Shown: in pieces, positions 49,823 to 58,779 of the stretch
How positions within the stretch are numbered: the first letter of the stretch is position 1
Layout: each line of letters opens with the position of its first letter
Notes under the pieces: model-generated
Told to the model about the DNA's origin: nothing
The model's input: the letters and a program-made list of their open reading frames with translations, nothing else
Database searches by the model: none
Translations under genes and position numbers: made by a program
Source of the DNA: Vibrio rarus
Lineage (GTDB): Bacteria; Pseudomonadota; Gammaproteobacteria; Enterobacterales; Vibrionaceae
Assembly: GCF_024347075.1 (NCBI RefSeq)
Contig: NZ_AP024900.1
Coordinates: 2,046,001-2,110,000 of the forward strand
DNA: 64,000 nt
Direction: 5' to 3'

Positions 49823-50713
49823 ATGTCGATAAAAATTAAAACTGAAGCTGAAATCGAAAAAATGCGCGTTGCAGGTAAATTAGCAGCCGACGTTTTAGAG
49901 ATGATCGCCCCACATGTCAAAGAAGGGGTAACGACGGAGGAGTTAAACACTCTTTGTCACGAATTTACCCTAGAAAATGGCGCTTACTCCGCCCCATTAG
50001 ATTACCACGGGTTCCCTAAGTCTATCTGTACGTCAATCAACCATATTGTTTGTCACGGCATTCCTGCCAGTGAAGATGAGGTGGGTAGTAACGGACAGAA
50101 AAAACCAGCGGTTCTGAAAAACGGCGATATTGTCAATATCGATATCACTGTCATCATCCCAGACGATGCCAATGCCGATCTCAGCACGCGTCCAGAGGGT
50201 TATCATGGGGACACATCAAAAATGTTTTTGATTGGTGACGTCGCGCCTGCGGATAAGCGTTTATGCATGGTGGCTCAAGAAGCACTTTATTTAGCGATGA
50301 AGCAAGTGAAACCTGGTGCAACTGTGGGTCAAATAGGTACCACTATTGAAAAGTACATCAAAGACAATAATAAAAAGAACCCACGTAATAAGTTCTCTAT
50401 TGTTAAAGATTTCTGTGGTCATGGTATCGGCAACGAGTTCCATGAAGAGCCTCAAGTCGTGCACTACAAAAACTTTGACCGTCGCGTATTAAAAGAAGGT
50501 ATGTGCTTTACCATTGAACCTATGATTAACGCGGGTAAATTTGGTTGTACTATCGATGCCAATGACGATTGGACAGTATACACAGGTGATAGCAAAAACT
50601 CGGCCCAATGGGAGCACACCATTGTCGTCACCAAAGAGGGTTGTGAAGTTCTGACTCTACGCAGTGAGGAATCCATCCCACGCCTGATGAATAATACCAA
50701 TCATACTAAATAA
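49823..50713 (+). CDS. map: Type I methionine aminopeptidase, with two extra loops and a repeat-derived C-terminus
   Basis: Map removes the N-terminal methionine from new proteins. The metal ligands are all present: D107 (VNIDITV), D130 (HGDTSKMF), H200 (CGHGIG), E232 (TIEPMI) and E264 (QWEHTIV), as is the substrate His78 (VCHGIP). The protein has 296 residues against 264 in E. coli. About 11 extra residues lie between H78 and D107 and about 12 between D107 and D130, with another short insert near residue 183. The last five residues (TNHTK) and stop come from repeat copy C. It is divergent from rpsB. Confidence 0.95.
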   Translation: MSIKIKTEAEIEKMRVAGKLAADVLEMIAPHVKEGVTTEELNTLCHEFTLENGAYSAPLDYHGFPKSICTSINHIVCHGIPASEDEVGSNGQKKPAVLKNGDIVNIDITVIIPDDANADLSTRPEGYHGDTSKMFLIGDVAPADKRLCMVAQEALYLAMKQVKPGATVGQIGTTIEKYIKDNNKKNPRNKFSIVKDFCGHGIGNEFHEEPQVVHYKNFDRRVLKEGMCFTIEPMINAGKFGCTIDANDDWTVYTGDSKNSAQWEHTIVVTKEGCEVLTLRSEESIPRLMNNTNHTK

Positions 50714-50854
50714 CGGGGCATTCTAGCCTGTTAAAATACTCGATAACTGCGTTAGAATTTTTGATTGTAGAATCACTACTTATGGAAAAATTCTGCCTTG
50801 TTTTCGAGCGTTTTTCCTGCGCTATTTCTGATCACTTACTTAGTGTGATGGTAT
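50694..50854 (-). repeat. MITE-like repeat, full copy C (161 bp, inverted)
   Basis: This is the reverse complement of copies A and B with scattered differences. It begins ATACCAATCATACTAAATAA and ends TAGTGTGATGGTAT, with one T missing from the terminal repeat. It provides the last codons and stop of map. Confidence 0.92.
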
Positions 50855-50921
50855 GACAAGTAAATTGTGCTTTAGGGCCTAGGTAACTAGGCCCTACATA
50901 GTAATACCACTCACAACCCAA

Positions 50922-53900
50922 TTACACCCAATATTCCTCAACATTTATCTCATCGATTTGCTCTGGTGCTAAATATTTTTCCGCATAAATGCGATAGATT
51001 TCACTGCGCAAAAACAGGCGATACACATCCCTGTCCAAATGTTCATCAAGCACCATAAACTTCATTATTTTCAAAGATTGACTTAAGGTTTTCGCCTTTT
51101 TATAAGGCCTATCTGCCGCAGTTAATGCTTCAAATACGTCAGCCAGTGCTAAAATGCGCTCTGGAATGCTCAGCTGCTCTCTGTGCAGTTTTCTTGGGTA
51201 TCCCGTGCCCTTCATTGTTTCATGGTGGGTGGAGGCATAACGGGGCACTTTAGAGAGTTCTTCAGGAAACGGCATCCTCTCTAACATTTTGATGGTACTT
51301 ACAATATGCTCATTAATCTTAAACCTATCTTCCACCGTTAGAGTGCCTCGTGCAATACAAAGGTTATACACCTCCCCTCGATTAGCAAGATGGCTTGGGA
51401 TCTCCATTTTTATTTCAAAACTATCATCAAAGGCGACGTCGTGGGGATGAGGGATCAAGTGCTGGGGTTTATCCGCTAATAACGTTTCTGTCGCAGGGGT
51501 GCAAGACGAAACCTTACAATGAGCAAGGTGACGCTCCTCTTCTGGAGATAAGCCTAATTGGTCATCAAGATAACGAGTCCACGTTTTCTGAGCAATTTTT
51601 TCGATACGAGATATGGCTTCATCTTCCATCACTTCCCCACCGATGTTGGCGTTAGCAACCTCCGCAAACTCCGCTTTTAACTGCTCAATATTTTGTTGTA
51701 ACTGAGCATCTTTTTCCGGTTCAAGCTGTGGTGACTGTTGCTGGTAGAAGCTAATAATCTGATCGCGAATCATCACCTCAAAGCGGGTGCGTATTTCGTG
51801 AATACGATTATAATTGGCCTCAAGTTTTGAGCCCTTATCGACGATGTGCTCAGGGGTGGTGATCTTGCCACAATCATGCAGCCAGGCGGCAATTCTAAAC
51901 TCCCTTCTTTGGGCATCATTGGCAAACTCAAAATCTGCAAAAGCGCTGCTTTCTTCCTTCTCAGCTTTTTCGGCCAACATAATGGCAAGGTCGGGAACTC
52001 GATTACAATGACCCGCGGTATAAGGGGACTTGTCATCGATAGCCTGGGCAATAAGTTGAATAAAGGAATCCACAAACCCTTGCTGCTGCTTCTGATAGGC
52101 GGCGAGCTCTGATGCTGTTGTTTTCACCGAAATCGACAACTCGTCCAGTTCAGTGATACGTGTTGGGACACGACTGACGTCTAGATAACGATGCTGACGA
52201 ACTTTTTTTGTCTGCTCGATAAGAGCCAAAATAGGATTAATGATGGGATTGGAGAAAATACGCGACAGAGGGATCAATAACAATAATATTGCCGCTGAAC
52301 CTAAGGTCGCTGCCATCACGTTACTCAGCGCCGCCTTTAACAACGAATCGGCGGGCACGGTGATCCCTAAATACTCTCGCCCTTGATCAAACAAATCTAT
52401 TTGCTGCACAAAACCAAAGTAACTATCTTCACCCACGTTAAACTTGGTCAACTTGCCTTGTAACTCTTCATCTTTAGCTGCATCAACCAGAAATTTATAG
52501 GGGACAACACTTCTCGGACTATCATCGGAAAACCACTTCATATCTAAGAAAAGTCGCTCGTTTGGCGTCAAGCTGCTTACGGCTTGATTAATAATATCGA
52601 TGAGCTTAGGAGAGAGATTTTTCGCCACTAAGTGAAAAGAGTTCATGGCATGCAACTTGCCGTCTTGGTTGTCTTCTTGTACTGAAATCCCATGTAAAAA
52701 GTGTTGATCTATGGTGCTTTTCAAAATCACCGACAAATCCATTACCGCGTCCAACTCACCGCTGTATAAATACTTTAATCCTGAATATAAATCATCAATT
52801 TCTACAATTTGTATCTGTGGCTGACTCGCTTTTAGTTCGTTGATGATCGACCAGCCCTTAAGAATTCCCACTCGCTTACCTTGTAGTTGATGCAGGCTAT
52901 GCACCCCTTTATCCAATGACGCTATGCCAAAGTTAAAATGGGCCAAAGGAACGCTCATCTCACCAAGGGAGCGATTGGTTTTGTTATTGGCCACAGGAGA
53001 AAGAATATCAAGATCTCCGTGCTTATAGGATTGCACCAACTCCAACCAACTGTAACCATTAATGAATTTAAACGACATGCCCGTCTTTAATGACACGATT
53101 TTCATTATGTCTACAAAGTAGCCTGTTGGCTTGCCAAACACAGCAAAGTCTAACGGTGGCCAATCCGTTTGGTTAGACACTTCTATACTGCCTGAATCGG
53201 CAATTAATTTACGTTGCGCTGCAGTTAAAGCCAGCGGGGTGACTTTAGGTAGCACTAAAAAAGCATCATCTTGGGAGGAGGATTTTAAGGAACCCGATTC
53301 ATCATAAATAAAGAACTGCGCCTTTAAGTTGGTTCTCGCCTGACCTAGGCTCTGTTTCACTTCATGAGAAAGTGAAGACACCACCACGTCAATACCAATC
53401 ACACTCCCCCATTTGGAGTTTTTAATGCGCGAAGCGTAGGTTTGCCCGTTCAACTGTACATTATGAAATAAATAAGGGTCGGTTTTGTATACATCGACTT
53501 TAGCGGCACCAATAAACCAAGGTCGCTTGGTTGCGTCAAATTTACTGATATCGCTCACACTGGTTCGTAAATGAAAGTCGGCGTCATAGAAGGAGGTGGT
53601 TTTTTTATTCACTCCATTTTGTTGCTTAACCTCCACCACCACCCAACGGTCGTCAATAGTGGCGGATAACTGCTGGCGCAACAACGGAACGGAGTCTAAG
53701 TTAATCAGTTGATAAAAATGCCCATCATCACGAGCCAAATACAGGCTGTAGAACATAGGGCTATCAGCCATTAAATTAACAAACGCATCTCTTGCTATGT
53801 GGTTTTCATCAAACTGTTCAAACTCTTGCCCAAGGCCCGACAGCAGTCGAGTCACATTGGTAATAACTTCATCAAACTCTCTAACCTCAGAGCCTATGCT

Positions 53901-54053
53901 ATGGGCAATATTTTGGTATTTATCCAATGCCGTATGCAGCGCTTGTTGCCGACTAAAATAGTATTGCAAGCTAATGGCCACGGTGGCGGTTATGCAAGTG
54001 GTGAGGATAAAGAGGCTAATCACCGTAAATTTAATCGAAAAACGCCTTTTCAT
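50922..54053 (-). CDS. Membrane HD-GYP c-di-GMP phosphodiesterase with Cache and solute-binding sensor domains
   Basis: The 1043-residue protein starts at the ATG at 54051-54053, preceded by GAGGATAAG. Order: membrane segment (about 9-29); periplasmic Cache-like region (about 45-270, with ATKRPWFIGA); an SBP_bac_3-type solute-binding domain (about 289-508, TDWPPLDFAVFGKPTGYFVD to NERLFLDMKWF); a segment (about 517-572, ending REYLGITVPADSLL) that looks like the end of a Cache domain; a second membrane segment (about 577-599); a HAMP-like linker; and HD-GYP (about 660-1000) with HCNRV, WLHDCGK (H726, D727), HHE and GTGYP. HD-GYP enzymes hydrolyse c-di-GMP. About 170 extra residues (740-912) split the HD-GYP core. 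The signal ligand is unknown. It is an accessory gene between map and glnD. Confidence 0.88.
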   Translation of the reverse strand: MKRRFSIKFTVISLFILTTCITATVAISLQYYFSRQQALHTALDKYQNIAHSIGSEVREFDEVITNVTRLLSGLGQEFEQFDENHIARDAFVNLMADSPMFYSLYLARDDGHFYQLINLDSVPLLRQQLSATIDDRWVVVEVKQQNGVNKKTTSFYDADFHLRTSVSDISKFDATKRPWFIGAAKVDVYKTDPYLFHNVQLNGQTYASRIKNSKWGSVIGIDVVVSSLSHEVKQSLGQARTNLKAQFFIYDESGSLKSSSQDDAFLVLPKVTPLALTAAQRKLIADSGSIEVSNQTDWPPLDFAVFGKPTGYFVDIMKIVSLKTGMSFKFINGYSWLELVQSYKHGDLDILSPVANNKTNRSLGEMSVPLAHFNFGIASLDKGVHSLHQLQGKRVGILKGWSIINELKASQPQIQIVEIDDLYSGLKYLYSGELDAVMDLSVILKSTIDQHFLHGISVQEDNQDGKLHAMNSFHLVAKNLSPKLIDIINQAVSSLTPNERLFLDMKWFSDDSPRSVVPYKFLVDAAKDEELQGKLTKFNVGEDSYFGFVQQIDLFDQGREYLGITVPADSLLKAALSNVMAATLGSAAILLLLIPLSRIFSNPIINPILALIEQTKKVRQHRYLDVSRVPTRITELDELSISVKTTASELAAYQKQQQGFVDSFIQLIAQAIDDKSPYTAGHCNRVPDLAIMLAEKAEKEESSAFADFEFANDAQRREFRIAAWLHDCGKITTPEHIVDKGSKLEANYNRIHEIRTRFEVMIRDQIISFYQQQSPQLEPEKDAQLQQNIEQLKAEFAEVANANIGGEVMEDEAISRIEKIAQKTWTRYLDDQLGLSPEEERHLAHCKVSSCTPATETLLADKPQHLIPHPHDVAFDDSFEIKMEIPSHLANRGEVYNLCIARGTLTVEDRFKINEHIVSTIKMLERMPFPEELSKVPRYASTHHETMKGTGYPRKLHREQLSIPERILALADVFEALTAADRPYKKAKTLSQSLKIMKFMVLDEHLDRDVYRLFLRSEIYRIYAEKYLAPEQIDEINVEEYWV

Positions 54054-54238
54054 CTTATCCTCTATCACAATTACACCTTTGTTTAGGTTAGAACAATTTT
54101 TTGCAAAGTGTCTGAATATTATGGTTTTTTATAGCGAATAATATTTATGCATTTAAAAAATAATCTTTATCTTGCCATTAACTGCAAAATCAGGAAATAT
54201 CAAATGTAGCGACCCCAATGCATAAAAGGACTTAGTGC

Positions 54239-56872
54239 GTGCCAAATATCGATGCTCTCTCACCCACTCAACTCTCCGATGAACAACTCAATATTCAAAC
54301 TCTTAGGGCACTATTGCAAGATTTTGGTGATCAACAAAAGCGCACCTTCTTTGAGCGCTGTCCCATCACCGAACTTGTCGAACAACGAAGTGATTTTATG
54401 GACGCCCTATTGGAACGCCTATGGACATACTTTGGGTTCCATCATGTGGAAGGTTTAAGTCTAGTAGCTGTAGGTGGCTATGGCCGTGGTGAACTGCACC
54501 CCCTCTCCGATATCGACATCCTCATTCTCTCTAAACGCACTTTAAAAGAAGAGTGGATTCCCACCATCAGTGAGTTTGTTACTTTATTATGGGATTTAAA
54601 ACTTGAGGTTGGCCATGCGGTACGCAGCACTAAAGAGTGTATCGAAGTGGGCAAACAAGATTTAACCGTTGCCACTAACCTGCAAGAATCTCGTCTCATT
54701 TGTGGTAGTCAAGACGGCTATCAAAGCTTGCGAAATCACATTGATTCTGATGAGTTTTGGCCCAGTGCAGTCTTTTATCAAGCTAAATTAGAAGAGCAAA
54801 AAGAGCGACACGCTCGCTACCATGATACAGGGTATAACCTTGAACCCGATATCAAATCTAGCCCAGGCGGATTACGCGACATCCATACTTTAAGTTGGGT
54901 AGCAAGACGCCACTTTGGTGCTACATCACTATTGGAAATGAGCCATCATGGCTTTCTTACCGACGCTGAATACAGAGAGTTGCAAGAGTGTCAAAATTTC
55001 CTATGGGATATTCGTTTCGCCCTGCACATAGAACTCAAACGTTATGACAACCGCTTATCATTTGCTTATCAAGCCAAAGTGGCAGAAAACCTCGGCTTTA
55101 CCGGTGAACGCAATCAACCCGTAGAGCGAATGATGAAAGAGTTCTACCGCACCTTACGTCGCATCATCGAACTCAATAAAATGCTACTCAAGATGTTCGA
55201 CCAAGCTATCCTCAATCAAGGCCGATTACTTCCTGCCGAAATCATTAATGACGATTTTCAACGTCGTGGTCCCCTTATAGAGGCGCGAAAACCTGCACTA
55301 TTTCAAGCTCGTCCCGATACGATTTTGGACATGCTGATCCACATAGCCAATGACTCCAGTATTACCGGAGTTGCGCCCCCTACTTTGCGTCAGTTGCGTA
55401 CAGCGAGACGACGCTTAAATCGTTTTCTACATGTTATTCCCGAAGCGCGTGAAAAGTTTATGCTGCTGGTTAAACACCCTAACTGCCTCACTAAAGCATT
55501 CAGCTTAATGCATCAGTTAGGAGTGCTGTCGGCCTACTTACCGCAGTGGAGTCATATTGTGGGGCAAATGCAATTTGACCTCTTTCATGTGTACACGGTT
55601 GATGAGCACAGTATGCGATTGCTCAAACACATCCACAGTTTTGGCTTTGCTGAAAATAGACAAAAACACCCCATTTGCTGCGAAGTGTTACCTCGCATTC
55701 AAAAGCCTGAACTGCTCATCATAGCCGCTATTTTCCACGATATTGGCAAAGGGCGAGGTGGCGACCACTCGGTCATTGGCGAAAGTGAAGCTTACGATTT
55801 CTGCATCGAACATGATTTATCTAAACCTGAGGCCAAACTGGTTTCTTGGTTGGTGAGGAATCACTTACTAATGTCAGTTACCGCGCAGAAGCGAGATATA
55901 CAAGACCCTGATGTTATTACTGAATTTGCTAAAAAAGTGAAAACAGAAGAATACCTTGAGTTTCTTGTTTGCTTAACAGTCGCCGATATTTGTGCCACCA
56001 ACCCAGAGCTTTGGAACAGCTGGAAACGTTCCCTTCTTGCTGAGCTTTTTTACTCAACGCAACGAGCATTACGTCGCGGTTTAGAACACCCTGTGGATGT
56101 AAGAGATAGAATTAGACACAATCAGCAACAAGCCTCTGCGGTATTAAGAAGCCAAGGGTTTACTCCAAGAGAAATTGAAGTGCTTTGGCAGCGCTTTAAA
56201 GCCGATTATTTTTTACGTCATACACCACAGCAATTAGCTTGGCACGCACAGGCAATCTTGCATCAAAAAGATCCTAACTCGCCACTCATCCTCATCAACC
56301 CTCAGCCCACTCGAGGGGGCACTGAACTATTTGTCTACACCAAAGATCAGCCGGTGTTATTTGCCAGTGTTGTAGCGGAGTTGGATCGCAGAAATTTTAA
56401 TGTGCATGATGCTCAAGTCATGGTCAGCCGGGATGGGTACATTTTAGATACCTTCATCATATTAGAGCAAAACAACCAACCCTTAGAAGAGTACCGACAC
56501 CAAAGCATTATTAAGCAACTGCAAAATGTCATCAAAGACGGTCGCTTAACCAAAATTAAAACCCGACGCACCCCACGTAACCTCGTTCACTTTAAGGTTA
56601 AAACCCGTACCGAATTTATTGAAACCAAAAATGCCAAACAGACACTGATGGAACTAGTGGCGCTAGACACCCCTGGGCTACTGGCCGCGGTCGGGGCCAC
56701 CTTTGCCGAACTTGATTTGCATTTACATGCAGCCAAAATCACCACCATAGGTGAACGAGCCGAAGATCTGTTTATTATCACCTCTCCTGAAGGCAATAAA
56801 CTCGATACTGAACTACAAGAAACCTTGCGCGGTAAACTCATTGAAAACTTATCCGAGCTCGCGCCACATTAA
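54239..56872 (+). CDS. glnD: Bifunctional uridylyltransferase/uridylyl-removing enzyme GlnD
   Basis: GlnD uridylylates PII when glutamine is low and removes UMP when it is high. The 877-residue protein has the nucleotidyltransferase motif GGYGRGELHPLSDIDILIL (D91, D93), an HD domain with IFHDIGKGRGGDHS (H500, D501) for the removing activity, and two C-terminal ACT domains (about residues 690-775 and 800-877) that sense glutamine. Translation starts at GTG (54239) with an AAAAGGA ribosome-binding site. Its substrate GlnB is encoded at 28019-28357. Confidence 0.97.
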   Translation: MPNIDALSPTQLSDEQLNIQTLRALLQDFGDQQKRTFFERCPITELVEQRSDFMDALLERLWTYFGFHHVEGLSLVAVGGYGRGELHPLSDIDILILSKRTLKEEWIPTISEFVTLLWDLKLEVGHAVRSTKECIEVGKQDLTVATNLQESRLICGSQDGYQSLRNHIDSDEFWPSAVFYQAKLEEQKERHARYHDTGYNLEPDIKSSPGGLRDIHTLSWVARRHFGATSLLEMSHHGFLTDAEYRELQECQNFLWDIRFALHIELKRYDNRLSFAYQAKVAENLGFTGERNQPVERMMKEFYRTLRRIIELNKMLLKMFDQAILNQGRLLPAEIINDDFQRRGPLIEARKPALFQARPDTILDMLIHIANDSSITGVAPPTLRQLRTARRRLNRFLHVIPEAREKFMLLVKHPNCLTKAFSLMHQLGVLSAYLPQWSHIVGQMQFDLFHVYTVDEHSMRLLKHIHSFGFAENRQKHPICCEVLPRIQKPELLIIAAIFHDIGKGRGGDHSVIGESEAYDFCIEHDLSKPEAKLVSWLVRNHLLMSVTAQKRDIQDPDVITEFAKKVKTEEYLEFLVCLTVADICATNPELWNSWKRSLLAELFYSTQRALRRGLEHPVDVRDRIRHNQQQASAVLRSQGFTPREIEVLWQRFKADYFLRHTPQQLAWHAQAILHQKDPNSPLILINPQPTRGGTELFVYTKDQPVLFASVVAELDRRNFNVHDAQVMVSRDGYILDTFIILEQNNQPLEEYRHQSIIKQLQNVIKDGRLTKIKTRRTPRNLVHFKVKTRTEFIETKNAKQTLMELVALDTPGLLAAVGATFAELDLHLHAAKITTIGERAEDLFIITSPEGNKLDTELQETLRGKLIENLSELAPH

Positions 56873-57010
56873 AGTGTGAATGAGTGCAGACTTGTATGGG
56901 AATCAACTACCTAACAAACGGATTCCCTGCTAGATTGGCACTGAGTATGGAGAAACTCTCCTATAGCGATTTATTAAACATGTTTATCATATTTGATTAC
57001 CGAGGTGCCT

Positions 57011-57394
57011 ATGTATCCACACCTAACCGGGTTGGGAATTAACGAACTAGAGCAAATAGAACACTACTCTTTGCGCCAAGAGGCACAAAAAGACGTGCTA
57101 AAAATCTACTTTAAAAAGCAAAAAGGCGAGCTGTTTGCAAAAAGTGTTAAGTTTAAATATCCCAGAAAAATCAAAAGTGTATTAATTGATGACGGCAGTG
57201 GTCAATATAGAAATAAAACGGAAGTGAATCGAAATTTAACCTTAGTCATTGATGAACTAAACCTGCTAACAAAGCCGATTCAGTCCAAAGATGTTGATCT
57301 AAAACAGAAGATTCTGTCCGATCTTCGTCATTTAGAAAAAGTCGTCGCCAGTAAAATAAAAGAAATAGAAGGCGATTTAGAAAAGCTCAAATAA
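57011..57394 (+). CDS. DUF3461-family protein
   Basis: The 127-residue protein begins [24 protein letters not shown] and is rich in Lys and Glu, with a helical C-terminus. It resembles the DUF3461 family of gammaproteobacterial proteins often found after glnD; the function is unknown. The start is placed at the ATG at 57011 because GAGG lies 5 bp upstream; a TTG six codons earlier has no such site. A terminator follows. Confidence 0.8.
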   Translation: MYPHLTGLGINELEQIEHYSLRQEAQKDVLKIYFKKQKGELFAKSVKFKYPRKIKSVLIDDGSGQYRNKTEVNRNLTLVIDELNLLTKPIQSKDVDLKQKILSDLRHLEKVVASKIKEIEGDLEKLK

Positions 57395-57408
57395 ACCTTT
57401 TTATTATT

Positions 57409-57438
57409 AAAGCTCATACATCATGTATGAGCTTTTTA
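57409..57438 (+). terminator. Intrinsic terminator after the DUF3461 gene
   Basis: AAAGCTCATAC and GTATGAGCTTTTT form a perfect stem with a 4-5 base loop and a T-run. Its T-run runs directly into a repeat remnant. Confidence 0.92.
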
Positions 57439-57463
57439 ACAAACTAAAATGACCCGCTATTTA
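57430..57463 (+). repeat. MITE-like repeat remnant E, left part (cut by the IS)
   Basis: TTTTTAACAAACTAAAATGACC continues into CGCTATTTA and resembles the last 45 bp of copies A and B (TTTTAACAAGCTAGAATGATCAGTTATTTAG...). The remainder continues on the far side of the insertion sequence at 58756-58779. Confidence 0.7.
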
Positions 57464-58755
57464 GAGGGCGTTCAATATTCTGTGTCAGGCTAATTTTTAA
57501 ATTTCTAGCACGCTGTCTAAACGCCCTTCAAAATAAATGGCTAACTGGGATAAACAAAGGCTCCAATTATGGATTGGCATTGTCCATTTTTCAGACGCAT
57601 TCAATATGCCAGCATAAAGTAGCTTCAACAAGCTATTTTCGTTAGGGAACGCGCCCTTTGTTTTAGTCAGCTTTCTAAATTGACGGTGGACGGCCTCAAC
57701 CGCATTAGTCGTGTAAATCACCTTGCGTATATGCTCTGGATATTTAAAGTAATGCGAGAGATTATTCCACTTTCTGCGCCATGAGTTGATGACCAGTGGG
57801 TATATGTCCCCCCACTTGGCTTCTAGTTCATCAAGTGCAAGCTCAGCTGCTTCTTTACTTACCGCTCGATAAACAGGCTTCAAATCCGCCATAAAGGCTT
57901 TCTGATTTTTTGAGGCGACATACTTCATGGAATTACGGATTTGGTGGATTACGCACAGCTGGGTTTCTGTTTCTGGGAAGATAGTCGCTATCGCCTCAGG
58001 GAAACCTGTTAACCCATCGACACAAGCAATTAAGATATCCTTAACACCACGATTATGCAGGTCGGTCAGCACAGATAACCAATAGTTAGCCCCTTCATTT
58101 TCTGATAAATGAAGCCCTAATATTTCTTTCTTACCTTGCATGTTCAACGCTAAAATCGTGTAAACAGCCTTGCTGATATAACGGCCATCCTCTTTGACTT
58201 TATAGTGAATAGCATCAAGCCAAACTATTGGATAATGGCTGTCTAAGGGGCGTTGCTGCCAAGCTTTAAGCTCAGGAATAAGCTTATCTGTAACACTATT
58301 TATTGTGCCACTTGAGACGTTAATGCCGTACATATCCTCAACGTGTTTATTGATATCTCGGTAGCTCATGCCCATGCTAAACATGGAGAGAATTTTACGG
58401 TCTATCTCATCAGTTAATGTTGTTTGCCCCTTTTTAATGAGCTGTGGTTCAAAAGTGCCGTTTCTATCTCTTGGAGCATCGAGTTCAAAGCTACCTGAAG
58501 GATGTTTGATTGTTTTTGATGTTTTACCATTCTTGCGGTTAGAGATGGGATCGTTCTCAAGATGCAGCTCTAACTCAGCAGTCAGAGCAGCTTCAGTAAG
58601 TTGCTTGATAAGTGGGCCAAGTACACTGTCTTTACCCGTAAGGCTTTTTCCTGCTTGAAGTGCTTTAAGCGCTTGGTCAAAATCAAATGGTTGGGTCATG
58701 TGTCACTCCTGTTTTGGATATTCTACTGAAATGACACAGAACTTTGAACGCTACC
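57464..58755 (-). mobile_element. IS256-family insertion sequence (about 1.29 kb)
   Basis: The element carries one transposase gene and has imperfect terminal inverted repeats: GAGGGCGTTCAATATTCTG at the left against GGTAGCGTTCAAAGTTCTG (reverse complement of the right end), both continuing TGTCA. The 8-bp sequence GCTATTTA flanks it directly on both sides (57456-57463 and 58756-58763), the target duplication length typical of IS256. The 8-bp copies sit within a longer 11-bp identity, so the exact ends are uncertain by 1-3 bp. It splits repeat remnant E. Confidence 0.9.
57497..58699 (-). CDS. IS256-family transposase (intact)
   Basis: The 400-residue transposase has the DDE triad in the expected places: D162 (WLDAIHYKV), D228 (CVDGLTGFPEAI) and E335 (TNAVEAVHRQ). 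The characteristic segments NPISNRKNGK-like DPISNRKNGKTSK, PRDRNGTFEPQ and QLCVIHQIRNSMKYV are also present. The frame is unbroken from an ATG with an AGGAGTG ribosome-binding site, so the enzyme is probably functional. It lies in the antisense orientation to the DUF3461 gene and in the sense orientation to nothing nearby but truC. Confidence 0.96.
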   Translation of the reverse strand: MTQPFDFDQALKALQAGKSLTGKDSVLGPLIKQLTEAALTAELELHLENDPISNRKNGKTSKTIKHPSGSFELDAPRDRNGTFEPQLIKKGQTTLTDEIDRKILSMFSMGMSYRDINKHVEDMYGINVSSGTINSVTDKLIPELKAWQQRPLDSHYPIVWLDAIHYKVKEDGRYISKAVYTILALNMQGKKEILGLHLSENEGANYWLSVLTDLHNRGVKDILIACVDGLTGFPEAIATIFPETETQLCVIHQIRNSMKYVASKNQKAFMADLKPVYRAVSKEAAELALDELEAKWGDIYPLVINSWRRKWNNLSHYFKYPEHIRKVIYTTNAVEAVHRQFRKLTKTKGAFPNENSLLKLLYAGILNASEKWTMPIHNWSLCLSQLAIYFEGRLDSVLEI

Positions 58756-58779
58756 GCTATTTAGTACAATTGGCGTTAA
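58756..58779 (+). repeat. MITE-like repeat remnant E, right end (after the IS)
   Basis: GCTATTTAGTACAATTGGCGT matches the right end of the repeat family (TTATTTAGTACGATTGGTAT). It contains the stop codon (58757-58759) and last codons of truC on the minus strand. Confidence 0.7.
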
